From Mycolicibacterium chitae (GTDB lineage Bacteria; Actinomycetota; Actinomycetes; Mycobacteriales; Mycobacteriaceae), in contig NZ_LR134355.1 of the NCBI RefSeq assembly GCF_900637205.1, positions 1,364,001 through 1,428,000 on the forward strand: a stretch of 64,000 bases of DNA, written 5' to 3'. Numbering within the stretch: the stretch's first letter is position 1; the number at the start of each line of letters is the position of its first letter. Shown one piece after another: positions 52,551 to 61,126 of this stretch. Made by a program: the position numbers and the translations under genes. Below the pieces are notes generated by a model. That model had not been told where the DNA came from and ran no database searches. It saw nothing but the letters and a program-made list of their open reading frames with translations.

Positions 52551-53699
52551 GTGCGCCGCACGCTGTTCACCGAGGACCATGAGGCTTTCCGCGAACTGGC
52601 TCGCGACTTCATCGAGAAGGAGGTCGTGCCCGCCTACCCGCAGTGGGAGAAGGCCGGGCGGATGCCGCGCGAGGCGTTCGCCAAGCTCGGTGCCACCGGG
52701 ATGATGGGGATGGCCATCCCCGAGCAGTACGGCGGCGGCGGGCAGCCCGATTACCGCTACAACGTGGTCCTGCAGGAGGAGGCGGCGCGCGCGCTGGTCA
52801 CCCTGTCGACCGTGCGCACCCAGCTCGAGGTGATCCTGCCGTACTTCCTGCACTATGCCAACGAGGAGCAGCGGCAGCGCTGGTTCCCGGGCCTGGCGGC
52901 GGGCACGCTGCTGACCGCGGTCGCGATGACCGAGCCCGGCACCGGGTCGGATCTGGCCGGTGTGCGCACCACCGCCCGGCTCGACGGCGACCACTATGTG
53001 CTCAACGGCGCGAAGACGTTCATCACCGGCGGCATGCAGGCCGACCTGGTGATCGTCGTCGCGCGCACGTCGACCGATCCGGACAACCGGCGCCGCGGGC
53101 TCACCCTGCTGGTGGTGGAGGACGGCATGGCCGGCTTCGAACGCGGCCGCGAGCTCGAGAAGATGGGCTGCAAGGTGCAGGACACCGCCGAGTTGTCCTT
53201 CACCGACGTGCGCGTCCCGGTGACCAACCGGCTCGGCGAGGAGGGGGAGGCGTTCTCCTACCTCGGGCACAACCTGGCCCAGGAACGCCTGACCGTGGCC
53301 GTCGGGTCGGTCGCGCAGGCCCGCTCGGCGATCTTGGCGGCCATCGACTACACCAAGACCCGCAAGGCCTTCGGGACCCCGGTCGCCTCGTTCCAGAACA
53401 CCAAGTTCGAACTCGCGGCCTGCTCCACGGAGGTCGAGGCGGCCCAGGCGATGCTGGATCAGGCGGTCGCCGAGCACGTCACCGGCGAGTTGTCCGGTGC
53501 CGACGCGGCGCGGGTCAAGCTGTTCTGCACCGAGATGCAGGCCCGCGTCGTCGACCGTTGCCTGCAGCTGTTCGGCGGCTACGGCTACATGATGGAGTAT
53601 CCGATCGCGCGGTTGTACACCGATGCGCGCGTGGCCCGCATCTACGCGGGCACCAGCGAGGTCATGAAGGTGATCATCGCCAAGTCGCTCGGCCTCTGA
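52551..53699 (+). CDS. Acyl-CoA dehydrogenase, full-length type
   Basis: 382 residues from GTG 52551, with GGGAGAAG upstream. LTAVAMTEPGTGSDLAGVRTTA, GAKTFITGGMQADLVIVVART, the strongly conserved RKAFGTPVASFQNTKFELAA and LQLFGGYGYMMEYPIARLYTDARV with YAGTSEVMKVIIAKSLG are textbook short-chain acyl-CoA dehydrogenase motifs (FadE12/isovaleryl-like group). Complete homotetrameric enzyme. Last gene of the operon. Confidence 0.93.
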   Translation: MRRTLFTEDHEAFRELARDFIEKEVVPAYPQWEKAGRMPREAFAKLGATGMMGMAIPEQYGGGGQPDYRYNVVLQEEAARALVTLSTVRTQLEVILPYFLHYANEEQRQRWFPGLAAGTLLTAVAMTEPGTGSDLAGVRTTARLDGDHYVLNGAKTFITGGMQADLVIVVARTSTDPDNRRRGLTLLVVEDGMAGFERGRELEKMGCKVQDTAELSFTDVRVPVTNRLGEEGEAFSYLGHNLAQERLTVAVGSVAQARSAILAAIDYTKTRKAFGTPVASFQNTKFELAACSTEVEAAQAMLDQAVAEHVTGELSGADAARVKLFCTEMQARVVDRCLQLFGGYGYMMEYPIARLYTDARVARIYAGTSEVMKVIIAKSLGL

Positions 53700-53861
53700 G
53701 CCGCAGCGCATCCACGCCTGGGCCGCCGGCCGAGGGCTCAGAACGGCGATTCCGCGGCGCCGGGGGCGACGCCCGGTTAGCGTCGGGGCACACATCGCGG
53801 CCGGCGCTGTGACGGTCGGCAAAAACAGATCAAAAGAGACCCTTGTCACACGGCGCAAACC

Positions 53862-53889
53862 AACCTACTGTATGTTCATTAAGTAGGTT
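53862..53889. promoter_or_regulatory. Inverted repeat AACCTACT-n12-AGTAGGTT, probable TetR operator
   Basis: Perfect 8-bp arms around a 12-nt spacer, ending 25 bp before the TetR GTG. It probably mediates autoregulation. The rest of the 215-bp gap after FadE shows nothing else. Confidence 0.6.
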
Positions 53890-53914
53890 TGCCCGACCAG
53901 AAGGACTCAGCCCC

Positions 53915-54520
53915 GTGTCATCTGCCAGGCCTTATGCGACGCTGCTCGCCAAAGGTGAGGACCGCAAGGTTCGGATTCTCGCGGCCGCGCAGCGGCTGCT
54001 CACCCAGAACGGATGGCGTAACACCTCGCTGGCGCAGATCGCCAAGGAGGCCGGGGTCAGCGCGGCGGGTCTGCTGCACCACTTCGAATCCAAGGAACAG
54101 CTGCTGCACGCGGTCGTGGACGCGCGCGACGCCGACGACGACGCGCACGCCGACCGTGCCGGCGACCTGTTCGAGCAGATCGCCCGGGCGGGGGCGCGCG
54201 TGGACCGCGCCCCCGAGTTGGTCGGCACGTACTCCGTGCTGCTCCTCGAGAACCTGATGCCCGATGCCCCGCTGCACGACCGACTGTTGGCCCGGCAGCG
54301 GGCCGCGATCGACATCGTGGCCGACCTCATCCGTCGGGGGCAGGCATCGGGGAAGTACCGCAGTGATATCGACCCTGCTCTCAAGGCCGTGCAAATCGTG
54401 TCCCTCGTCAACGGAATGGAAATCTCATGGTTGCTCGATCCCTCAATGCCGCTGCAGGAAGCGTTGCGCGAGTACGCGAAGTCGCTGAGCCAGGAGTTCG
54501 CGCCGGACGCCACATCGTGA
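53915..54520 (+). CDS. TetR-family regulator
   Basis: 201 residues from GTG 53915, with GAAGGACT upstream. TSLAQIAKEAGVSAAGLLHHFESKEQLLHAVVDAR (about 37-71) is the helix-turn-helix. The C-terminal domain resembles TetR_C_6-type ligand domains. It overlaps the next gene by 4 bp (GTGA). A perfect inverted repeat lies upstream. The neighbours on either side are separate operons, so its targets beyond itself are unknown. Confidence 0.9.
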   Translation: MSSARPYATLLAKGEDRKVRILAAAQRLLTQNGWRNTSLAQIAKEAGVSAAGLLHHFESKEQLLHAVVDARDADDDAHADRAGDLFEQIARAGARVDRAPELVGTYSVLLLENLMPDAPLHDRLLARQRAAIDIVADLIRRGQASGKYRSDIDPALKAVQIVSLVNGMEISWLLDPSMPLQEALREYAKSLSQEFAPDATS

Positions 54521-55035
54521 GGTACCGCCTGGACGTCGTCGCGCCCAGCGTGCGAGAGGCGGTGCGCGCGGCCGGCGGGTGGATGTTCGACCGGGTGATG
54601 GCGGGCTGGGACGTCCGCGTGCTGGTCGACCCCGAGCGCACCGACGGGGCCGACGACCGGGCGCTGCAGATCCTCGGCGCCGACACCGGCGACCTGGAAT
54701 CCGCGCTGATCACCGGGCCCCGCGGCGTGCGGCCGCACGCGCTGGCGGTGGCCGCCGACCTCTACGACACGGACTCGCGCATTCGTGAGGGCGTGCAGCA
54801 GGCCCTAGACAGTGGGCAGACCGAGGTCACGCTGTGGGGCGAGAGCTGGCCGGCCGAACTCGAGGGCAGCAGCGTCGGTTCGGTGGAGCACCGGCTCAGC
54901 GTCGCCGCACGGGCCTTCAAGGCCCAAGCGCTGGCCGCGCTGGACTGTTCGGCGTCCCGCGCCGAGATCGAACTGTTCCGCAGCGGTACCCCGGCGAGCT
55001 GCCCCGTCGCCGCCGACCTGGTGCCCGCCAGCTGA
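54517..55035 (+). CDS. Conserved hypothetical protein coupled to TetR
   Basis: 172 residues from GTG 54517, overlapping the TetR stop. No signal peptide or membrane helix. A repeated-looking alpha/beta pattern is seen (GGWMFDRVMAGWDVRVLVDP, ALQILGADTGDLESAL, VTLWGESWPAEL), with HRLSVAARAFKAQALAAL near the end. I do not recognise the family. Coupling to the regulator suggests a sensory or accessory role, but this is only context. Confidence 0.7.
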   Translation: MRYRLDVVAPSVREAVRAAGGWMFDRVMAGWDVRVLVDPERTDGADDRALQILGADTGDLESALITGPRGVRPHALAVAADLYDTDSRIREGVQQALDSGQTEVTLWGESWPAELEGSSVGSVEHRLSVAARAFKAQALAALDCSASRAEIELFRSGTPASCPVAADLVPAS

Positions 55036-55053
55036 CGCGCCACCCACTAACGC

Positions 55054-55091
55054 CGCGAGCGCCCACCTAGATCCGCCGGTGGGCGCTCGCG
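55054..55091. terminator. Bidirectional hairpin terminator
   Basis: A perfect 14-bp stem (55054-55067 with 55078-55091) between convergent genes. Its arm CGAGCGCCCACC is similar to CGAGCGGCCACC of the hairpin at 24498, suggesting a shared type of genomic terminator. Confidence 0.85.
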
Positions 55092-55106
55092 TTGTCGTCG
55101 GGCCGG

Positions 55107-55304
55107 TTACTCCCGGATGGAGATCGCCTGCCGCGGGCACTGCCGGACGGCCTCGCGGATCTGGTCCTCGTTCTCCGGGGTCACCTCGTCCTGCAACACG
55201 TGCAGATAATCCTCGTCGTCGAGTTCGAACACCTCCGGGATGATGCCCATGCACACCCCGTTGGCCTCACAGATTTCGAAGTCGACCTCTACCTTCTTGG
55301 CCAT
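55107..55304 (-). CDS. Single-cluster ferredoxin, CxxNxxC type
   Basis: 65 residues. CEANGVC and a later CPRQAI give three Cys with Asn at the fourth-ligand position. Ferredoxins with non-Cys residues here are known as P450 partners in mycobacteria. It lies 1 bp after the P450 stop in the same operon, so it is the likely donor for that P450. Confidence 0.92.
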   Translation of the reverse strand: MAKKVEVDFEICEANGVCMGIIPEVFELDDEDYLHVLQDEVTPENEDQIREAVRQCPRQAISIRE

Positions 55305-55305
55305 T

Positions 55306-56508
55306 TCAGCGCAGCACCTTCACTGGAACGTGGTGGTAGCCACCGACATTCTGCATCTGGACCTTCTTCAGGCCGTCCCACTGCACCTCGTAGCGCGGCA
55401 TGAAATCGAGCAGCCGTTCCAGCGCGACGGTGGTCTCCAGGCGAGCCAGGGCGGCACCCAGACAGCTGTGGATGCCGTAGCCGAAGCCGAGGTTCTGCGA
55501 CTCGGTGCGGTCGCGGTCGATGTCGAAGAGGTGGGCGTCGGTGAACGCGCGCGGATCGCGGTTGGCGGCGGCCTTCATCAAGAACACCGGCTTGCCGGCC
55601 GGGATGGTCGTGCCGTGCAGGTGCGCCTCTTTGAGCGTGAAGCGCACGTTGTAGTGCACCGGTCCGTCGAAGCGCAGCATCTCCTCGACCGCCGCGGGCA
55701 CCTTGCTGCGGTCGTCGAGCAGCTTCTGCCACTGGTCGGGGTTCTTGGCGAACGTCACGATCGCGTTGCCCACCAGCTTGGTGACGGTCTCGGCGCCGGC
55801 GCCGCCGAGCAGCGAGGTGAAGCCGGCGATCTCGATGTCGTCGAGCTTGCGCAGCTGACCGTCCTCGGCCAGGATCTCCGCCTCGACCAGCCGGCTGATC
55901 ATGTCGTCCTGCGGATTGGCGCGCCGCTCCTGGGCCAGCTGGTAGTAGTAGGTGCCCGATTCGATCGCGGCGGCCATGCCGGCCTCGGTGTAGCCGATGT
56001 TGCCGGGTTCGCGGGTCAGCGACGTGTCGATCCAGTGCCGCACCATCTGGCGGTAATCCTCGGGAACCCCGGCCATCCGGGTGATCACCTCGACCGGGAA
56101 CGGTCCGGAGAAATCCTGCACGACGTCGAAGTTGTCAGGGTCGACGAGACCCAGATAGTGATCGATCAATTTCTCCACGGTTTCGCGCTGCGCCTGGATG
56201 GCGCGCGGGGTGAACGCCTTGTTCACCAGGCTGCGCATCACACGGTGGTCCGGCGGGTCCATGAAGATGATCGACTTCTGCGGACCCTCCTCGGACTGCA
56301 CCATCGCCAGGTCGCAGCCGCGCGACGAGGAGTAGGTCTCGTGGTCCTTGAGTGCGGCCGCGACGTCGGCGTGGCGGGTCAGCGCGTAGAAGTCCAGTTC
56401 CTCGCTGTAGTAGACCGGTGCCTCGTCCTGCATCCGCAGGTAGATGTCGTAGGGATCGTTGTAGTACTCGTCGGAGAACGGGTCGAATACGACCTGGGGC
56501 TTGGTCAT
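55306..56508 (-). CDS. Cytochrome P450
   Basis: 400 residues. LLGGAGAETVTKLVGNAI is the I-helix, EEMLRFDGP holds ExxR, and FGYGIHSCLGAALARLE the haem loop (Cys near 348). FMDPPDHRVMRSLVNKAFTP is a conserved P450 segment. Clearly different from the P450 pair at 27-38 kb. Linked to the CxxNxxC ferredoxin. The upstream gap holds an imperfect palindrome at 56558. Confidence 0.93.
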   Translation of the reverse strand: MTKPQVVFDPFSDEYYNDPYDIYLRMQDEAPVYYSEELDFYALTRHADVAAALKDHETYSSSRGCDLAMVQSEEGPQKSIIFMDPPDHRVMRSLVNKAFTPRAIQAQRETVEKLIDHYLGLVDPDNFDVVQDFSGPFPVEVITRMAGVPEDYRQMVRHWIDTSLTREPGNIGYTEAGMAAAIESGTYYYQLAQERRANPQDDMISRLVEAEILAEDGQLRKLDDIEIAGFTSLLGGAGAETVTKLVGNAIVTFAKNPDQWQKLLDDRSKVPAAVEEMLRFDGPVHYNVRFTLKEAHLHGTTIPAGKPVFLMKAAANRDPRAFTDAHLFDIDRDRTESQNLGFGYGIHSCLGAALARLETTVALERLLDFMPRYEVQWDGLKKVQMQNVGGYHHVPVKVLR

Positions 56509-56557
56509 TGCGGCCTCCGGGGCTGAGAGGTGCGAAAAGTTACGGATGATGGTCGAA

Positions 56558-56572
56558 CTGTAACGTTAACAG
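56558..56572. promoter_or_regulatory. Near-palindrome CTGTAACGTTAACAG before the P450 operon
   Basis: The central TAACGTTA is perfect and CTG/CAG flank it with one base offset. It lies 50 bp upstream of the P450 ATG and could be a regulator site. Nothing similar was seen elsewhere in the window. Confidence 0.35.
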
Positions 56573-56606
56573 TAGTCTCGTCCGGGCGGGCCGTAAAGCA
56601 CCGGAA

Positions 56607-57407
56607 TCATCGGCCGAGTCCCGCGTCCACCAACGGATCGAGGCGGCCGAGATCGGCGCCGAGTTCGGCCGCGGTCTGCCGGACGACGGCCACGTCCTTG
56701 CCGATGAATTCGCCGACCGCGGCGATGAATCCCGCCGTCGACCCGGCGCGCGCGATGTTGCCCATCGCCTTCGAGGCTCCGCTGCCGTGCGGCAGCGCGT
56801 TCAGCGCGGCGGACTCGTCGATGCCGAGCCGGTCGGCGAGCTTGGCGGCCTCGGCCACCAGACCGATCTGCGCCGCGAACAACGCGTTGTTGATCAGCTT
56901 CATCTTCTGCCCCGAACCGGCCGGTCCGACATGTACGACGGGATCGCCGTAGCTCTCCAGGGCGGGCCGCGCCTTGGCCACCGCGTCCTCGGCCCCGCCG
57001 AGATACAACGTCAACTGCCCGGCCGCGATGTCGTGCGGACCCCCGCTGACCGGGGCGTCGAGCACGCCGACGTCGCGGGCGGCGCCGGCCTCGGCCAGCG
57101 TCGCCGTGGTCTGCGGGCTGCCCGTGGTGTGCACCACCAGCACCGAACCGGGCCGCATGGCCGCCAGCAGCCCACCGCCGTCGTCGGCGCACAGCTCGCG
57201 CACCTGCTCGTCGGTGAACACGCACACGATCACCACGTCGGCGTCGGCGACGTCGGTCGCGACGCCCACCGCGGTGGCGCCCAACTCGGTCAGTTCGGCG
57301 CGCTTGTCCTCGGATCGGCCCAGGACGACGACCTCGTGGTCGGCGGCCAATAGCCGCTGCACCATCGGGGTGCCCATCCGGCCGGCGCCGACGAAGCCGA
57401 CCTTCAC
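56607..57407 (-). CDS. 3-hydroxyisobutyrate-dehydrogenase-like protein, second of a tandem pair
   Basis: 266 residues from GTG 57407, overlapping the previous stop by 4 bp. VGFVGAGRMGTPMVQRL is the NAD(P) loop, LDAPVSGGPHDIAAG the substrate loop, and GSGQKMKLINNALF carries the catalytic Lys and Asn. It oxidises a beta-hydroxyacid, or reduces a semialdehyde, with NAD(P). It is clearly a paralogue of the upstream gene, so the two may act on different enantiomers or form a heteromer. End of a leftward operon. Confidence 0.88.
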   Translation of the reverse strand: MKVGFVGAGRMGTPMVQRLLAADHEVVVLGRSEDKRAELTELGATAVGVATDVADADVVIVCVFTDEQVRELCADDGGGLLAAMRPGSVLVVHTTGSPQTTATLAEAGAARDVGVLDAPVSGGPHDIAAGQLTLYLGGAEDAVAKARPALESYGDPVVHVGPAGSGQKMKLINNALFAAQIGLVAEAAKLADRLGIDESAALNALPHGSGASKAMGNIARAGSTAGFIAAVGEFIGKDVAVVRQTAAELGADLGRLDPLVDAGLGR

Positions 57408-58222
57408 CGGGGATGGTCCATGTGCTCGAGCGCGGTGTCGGCCACGGTGAACACCGTGCCCTCCTTGGCGTCGGCGCGGGCGGCCAGGTCGGCGGCCAAC
57501 CGGACGTCCTTCTGCAGCAGGGCACCGGCGATCGGGGCGAGCCGATCGAGGGTGCCGCCGAACGCGGCGATGCTGCCGAGCGCCTTGCTGGTGCCCGAAC
57601 CGCGGCTGAGCACCTCGCACATCTTGGTGCGTTCCACGCCCAGCTCCTCGCCGAGAGCCAGCAGGCTCATCGCGCTGCCGAGGTTCGCGCTGAACAGCAG
57701 GTTGTTGAGGATCTTGCTGACCTGACCGGCGCCGACGGGTCCCAGGTGCACGATGGGGTCGGCGTAGGTCTCGAAGACCGGCCGACACTTCTCCAGATCG
57801 GCTTCCTCACCGCCGACCATCACCAGCAGCTGCTTGATCTCCACCGCCGGCCCGCCGCCGCTGACCGGGGCGTCCAGCACCGAAACCTGCTTCTGCGCCG
57901 CCGCTTCCGCCAGCTCGCGACAGGTGTTGGGGTGCACGGTGCTGTGGATGACGATCACGCCGCCGGGCTTCATGTGGGCCAGCAGACCCTGCTCGCCCTC
58001 GCACAGTTCGCGGATGTCGTCGTCGCCGATCACGCACAGGCAGACGATGTCGCAGTCGGCGGCCAGCTCGGCCGGCGATCCCGCCGTCTTCGCCGCGGTG
58101 TCGGCATACGGTTCCAGGGACGCGGCGCGGCGGGCCCACAGCGTGGTCGGGATGCCCGCCTCGACGATGGCCCGGGCCATCGGTCCGCCCTGGCTCCCCA
58201 GTCCAATGAATCCGACACGCAT
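57404..58222 (-). CDS. 3-hydroxyisobutyrate-dehydrogenase-like protein, first of a tandem pair
   Basis: 272 residues from ATG 58222, which overlaps the hydrolase stop by one base. VGFIGLGSQGGPMARAIVEAG is the NAD(P) loop, LDAPVSGGGPAVEIKQL the substrate loop, and GAGQVSKILNNLLFSAN carries the catalytic Lys and Asn. Family members oxidise beta-hydroxyacids such as 3-hydroxyisobutyrate. Tandem with a paralogue and downstream of an alpha/beta-hydrolase that could release the hydroxyacid. Confidence 0.88.
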   Translation of the reverse strand: MRVGFIGLGSQGGPMARAIVEAGIPTTLWARRAASLEPYADTAAKTAGSPAELAADCDIVCLCVIGDDDIRELCEGEQGLLAHMKPGGVIVIHSTVHPNTCRELAEAAAQKQVSVLDAPVSGGGPAVEIKQLLVMVGGEEADLEKCRPVFETYADPIVHLGPVGAGQVSKILNNLLFSANLGSAMSLLALGEELGVERTKMCEVLSRGSGTSKALGSIAAFGGTLDRLAPIAGALLQKDVRLAADLAARADAKEGTVFTVADTALEHMDHPR

Positions 58223-59145
58223 CAGTTGGCCTCCATCGTGAAATCGGTTGTGGCCGGGACGCCCGAGAGGCGGCGGACCCGGCATTCTTCTGCGAACGAC
58301 AACGCGCTCAGGTGGTATGCGGCGGCGGTGTGGCCGAGGCTCAGATTGTGCCCGCCGTTGATCCGCTGCGCCGTGCGCACATGCGGCGCAGCGGTGAACA
58401 GTTCGGCGACCTCGCGCACGTCCGCGTCGTCGACCGACCAGACCCGCTCGAACTCGGCCAACGCGTAGCGCACCGGAACCCGCACGCGCGCCGCGAGTTC
58501 GGTGATGGTCGCGGCCCAGTTGGTGACCAGACCGCCCTCATAACCCGGCGAGATCGGTCCGGCCTTGATCCGTACCGCTCCGACGATGCCGTCGGGGTAC
58601 AGCTCGGCGGGCTCCCACAGCAGTTGGCGCAACCCGGTCGGCACGTTGTCGATCGACGCCGTCGACAACACCGCGGCGGCCGACTCCTGCTGCCGCAGCC
58701 CGGTGCCGGAGATCTCGACCCCCAACAGCTGCTCGCCGCGGTCCGGGTGTGCCGCCATCTGCAGCGCCAGCTCCGTGCCGTTGGAGTGCGCCAGCACGAA
58801 GATCCCGGCGCCGCGTCCGCGGTCGCCGAGAATGGCGTCGATGGCGCCGAAGGTCATCTCGGTCCGGCGGGCGGGGTCGGTGAACTCCTCGGCGTACAGC
58901 GCCGAGCTACCGAAGCCGGGACGGTCCAGGGCGATCACCGTGAAGCCCAGCCGGGCGCCGAGCCGCAGCAGCGAAAGATGCGGGTGTCCGGGGCAATCGA
59001 AGTAGGCCCCGGTGGTGGCGCCGCCGTGGATCGCGACGACGACGGCCAGCGGGTCGGCCTCGGCCGGACAGGCCAACAGGCCCGACATCGGCACCCCGTC
59101 GACCAGGACCACCCGCGGGGTGGGTGCTGCGGCTACGTCGCTCAC
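58222..59145 (-). CDS. Alpha/beta-hydrolase
   Basis: 307 residues from GTG 59145, overlapping the aldolase stop (GTGA). VAIHGGATTGAYFDCPGHP is the oxyanion HGG loop. VLAHSNGTELALQMAA has the nucleophile elbow in the form HSNGT, where Ser is followed by Asn-Gly-Thr; normally GxSxG. INGGHNLSLGHTAAAYH near the end supplies the His. It probably hydrolyses an ester, lactone or thioester in the operon. The non-canonical elbow needs checking. Confidence 0.82.
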   Translation of the reverse strand: MSDVAAAPTPRVVLVDGVPMSGLLACPAEADPLAVVVAIHGGATTGAYFDCPGHPHLSLLRLGARLGFTVIALDRPGFGSSALYAEEFTDPARRTEMTFGAIDAILGDRGRGAGIFVLAHSNGTELALQMAAHPDRGEQLLGVEISGTGLRQQESAAAVLSTASIDNVPTGLRQLLWEPAELYPDGIVGAVRIKAGPISPGYEGGLVTNWAATITELAARVRVPVRYALAEFERVWSVDDADVREVAELFTAAPHVRTAQRINGGHNLSLGHTAAAYHLSALSFAEECRVRRLSGVPATTDFTMEAN

Positions 59146-60818
59146 GCGTCGGTCCGCAGCAGCAGAACGCCACTGGGCGTCAGGCCGCCGCTGCTGACCA
59201 CGGCCACCTTGGCGTCGGCGACCTGGCGCTCGCCGCCCTCGCTGCGCAGCTGGGTGACGGCCTCGTGGATCAGACCCATCCCGTGCGTGCGGCCGTGGGA
59301 GAGCTGACCGCCGTGGGTGTTCAGCGGGATCACGCCGTCGCGCGCGATGTTCTTGCCGCCGTCGAGGAAGTCCTTGGCCTCGCCGATCCCGCAGAAGCCC
59401 AGCGCCTCCAGCCAGGACAGGCAGTTGAAGCTGAAGCCGTCGTAGAGCTCGGCGACGTCGACATCGCTGGGCCGCAACGAGGTTCGCGTCCACAGGTGCG
59501 CCGCCTGGCCGAGCACCTGCGGCTCGTGGGTCAGCGTGGTCTGGTCCCAGTCGGTGCGTTCGATGATCTGGGTGCCGACCGCCTCGATCAGCACGGGCTT
59601 CTTGGGCCGGTCGGCCACGGTGTCGACCGCCGAGACGATCACCGCCACCGCGCCGTCGCACGGGACGTCGCAGTCGTAGAGGCCGAACGGCGTGGTGATC
59701 AGCCGCGCCGACAGGTAGTCCTCCATGGTCATCGGGTCGCGGTAGATCGCCGTCGCGTTCAGTGCGGCGTTGGCGCGCTGGTTCAACGCGATCCAGCCCA
59801 GCGTCTCCCGAGTGGTGCCGTAGCGGTGAAAGTGCCGCTGCGCGTTGAGCGCCAGCGTGTGTGCGGCCGAGGTGGCCCCGAAGGGTGCCTGCCAGTTGGT
59901 GGTGCGCATGCCGCCGGGCGGGGCGGCCTTGCCCTCCTTCATCAACTGGCTGAACGTGGCCTCCCACAGCGTGCGGAAGCACAACACGTGCCGCGCCATG
60001 CCGGTGGCGACGGCCATCATCGCGGCGATCACCGAACCGCCCGGGCCGAACGTGTCCATGCCCCCGTTGATCCAGGTGGGCTGGATGCCCAGCGCACCCT
60101 CGAGCGCGCCGACTCCGCCCTCGCCCATCCCGGCGATGTCGAGCCCGGGATAGGTCGACAGGCCGTCGATGTCGGCCAGCGTCAGCCCGGCATCGGCGAT
60201 CGCGGCCTCGCAGGCCTCGACCGTCAACGACAGCGGCGGCACCATCAGGCGCCGACCCAGCCGGGAGGCCCCGATGCCGGTGATGGCGGCCTTGTCCTCG
60301 AACTTCTCCTGTCGCACCATCGGACGGACGTGCTTCGAGAAGTCCTCGGGCGCAATCTCATCGGCGGGTAGTTCACCCAGTTCCTTGGGTGCCACCGGCC
60401 GGAACAACGGCAGGTAGACGTCGTCGAACTTCCCGAATTCGACCTCGACGATCTGCCCCAGTTCCAGATCGACCTCGCCGGCATCATCGATGTCGACGAG
60501 GATGTTGGTGGTCAACCGGACCCGCGGATCGTCCTCGAGGGCCACCTGGGCCACGACGTACGGCGCGGGCAGGCCGGGCAGGCTGAAGCGGTGGTTCACC
60601 GTGTACGCCGACAGGACCGCGCGGCCCGACACCTCGCGCACGCCCATGTTGCGGCCGTGGCAATACCGACAGACCGGTTGCGGCGGGTGGATCAGCGACT
60701 TGCAGTCGCCGCACTCGCAGATCCGCAACACACCGTCGGCGCCCGCGGTCCAGAAGAATTCGGTGTCCGGCCGCAGCTCGGGCAGCGGCAACCGGGTGGG
60801 CGTATCGGAAGAACTCAT
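59142..60818 (-). CDS. DUF35 (OB-fold, Zn) fused to a thiolase-fold Ltp2-like protein lacking the nucleophilic Cys
   Basis: 558 residues. The N-terminal 130 residues form a DUF35/ChsH2-type domain with a Cys4 zinc ribbon (CECGDCKSLIHPPQPVCRYC) and an OB-fold. The rest is an SCP2/lipid-transfer-protein thiolase fold: ITGIGASRLGRRLMVPPLSL at its start, AELYDGFSFNCLSWLEALGF and NTHGGQLSHGRTHGMGLIHEA at the end. Where thiolases carry the nucleophilic Cys it reads DTFGPGGSVIAAMMAV, with none. In steroid catabolism Ltp2, also without that Cys, is a retro-aldolase that needs a separate DUF35 partner (ChsH2). This looks like both in one chain. Overlaps its neighbours by 4 bp on both sides. Confidence 0.85.
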   Translation of the reverse strand: MSSSDTPTRLPLPELRPDTEFFWTAGADGVLRICECGDCKSLIHPPQPVCRYCHGRNMGVREVSGRAVLSAYTVNHRFSLPGLPAPYVVAQVALEDDPRVRLTTNILVDIDDAGEVDLELGQIVEVEFGKFDDVYLPLFRPVAPKELGELPADEIAPEDFSKHVRPMVRQEKFEDKAAITGIGASRLGRRLMVPPLSLTVEACEAAIADAGLTLADIDGLSTYPGLDIAGMGEGGVGALEGALGIQPTWINGGMDTFGPGGSVIAAMMAVATGMARHVLCFRTLWEATFSQLMKEGKAAPPGGMRTTNWQAPFGATSAAHTLALNAQRHFHRYGTTRETLGWIALNQRANAALNATAIYRDPMTMEDYLSARLITTPFGLYDCDVPCDGAVAVIVSAVDTVADRPKKPVLIEAVGTQIIERTDWDQTTLTHEPQVLGQAAHLWTRTSLRPSDVDVAELYDGFSFNCLSWLEALGFCGIGEAKDFLDGGKNIARDGVIPLNTHGGQLSHGRTHGMGLIHEAVTQLRSEGGERQVADAKVAVVSSGGLTPSGVLLLRTDA

Positions 60819-61126
60819 CGGGTGAATCCCCATTCGGCTTCGTTGTCTTCGACCTTCAGCTGCTCGGCCGGGTCCTCGTTGGTGGGCGGCGGGGGCGGCG
60901 GAGCCTCGCCGGGTCCGTGCGCGTTGATCTCCATGATCGCGTGCACCGGGCAGTCCAACAGGGCCCGCATGACGGCGTCGCGATCCTGCTCGGGGATGTT
61001 GCCGTCGCCGACGAGGACCGCGTAGCCCCAGTCGTCGAGCGAGAAGTACTCCGGCGCGTGCTTGGCGCAGATACCGAAGCCGTCGCACAGGGTGCGGTCC
61101 AACTTGATTCGCATCTTGTCGGACAT
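60815..61126 (-). CDS. Single-cluster ferredoxin, CxxFxxC type, with Pro-rich tail
   Basis: 103 residues. CDGFGIC and a later CPVHAI give three Cys with Phe at the fourth-ligand position, so a [3Fe-4S] cluster is likely. A Pro-rich tail of about 35 residues (GEAPPPPPPTNEDP) follows, unusual for this family. It overlaps the NuoF-like stop by one base and the aldolase start by 4 bp. It may take electrons from the NuoF-like protein. Confidence 0.9.
   Translation of the reverse strand: MSDKMRIKLDRTLCDGFGICAKHAPEYFSLDDWGYAVLVGDGNIPEQDRDAVMRALLDCPVHAIMEINAHGPGEAPPPPPPTNEDPAEQLKVEDNEAEWGFTR

Noticed and set aside
59142..60818. DUF35 fusion as an ordinary acetyl-CoA acetyltransferase
   Set aside because: No nucleophilic Cys at the expected position, and the C-terminal pattern is that of lipid-transfer-type proteins.
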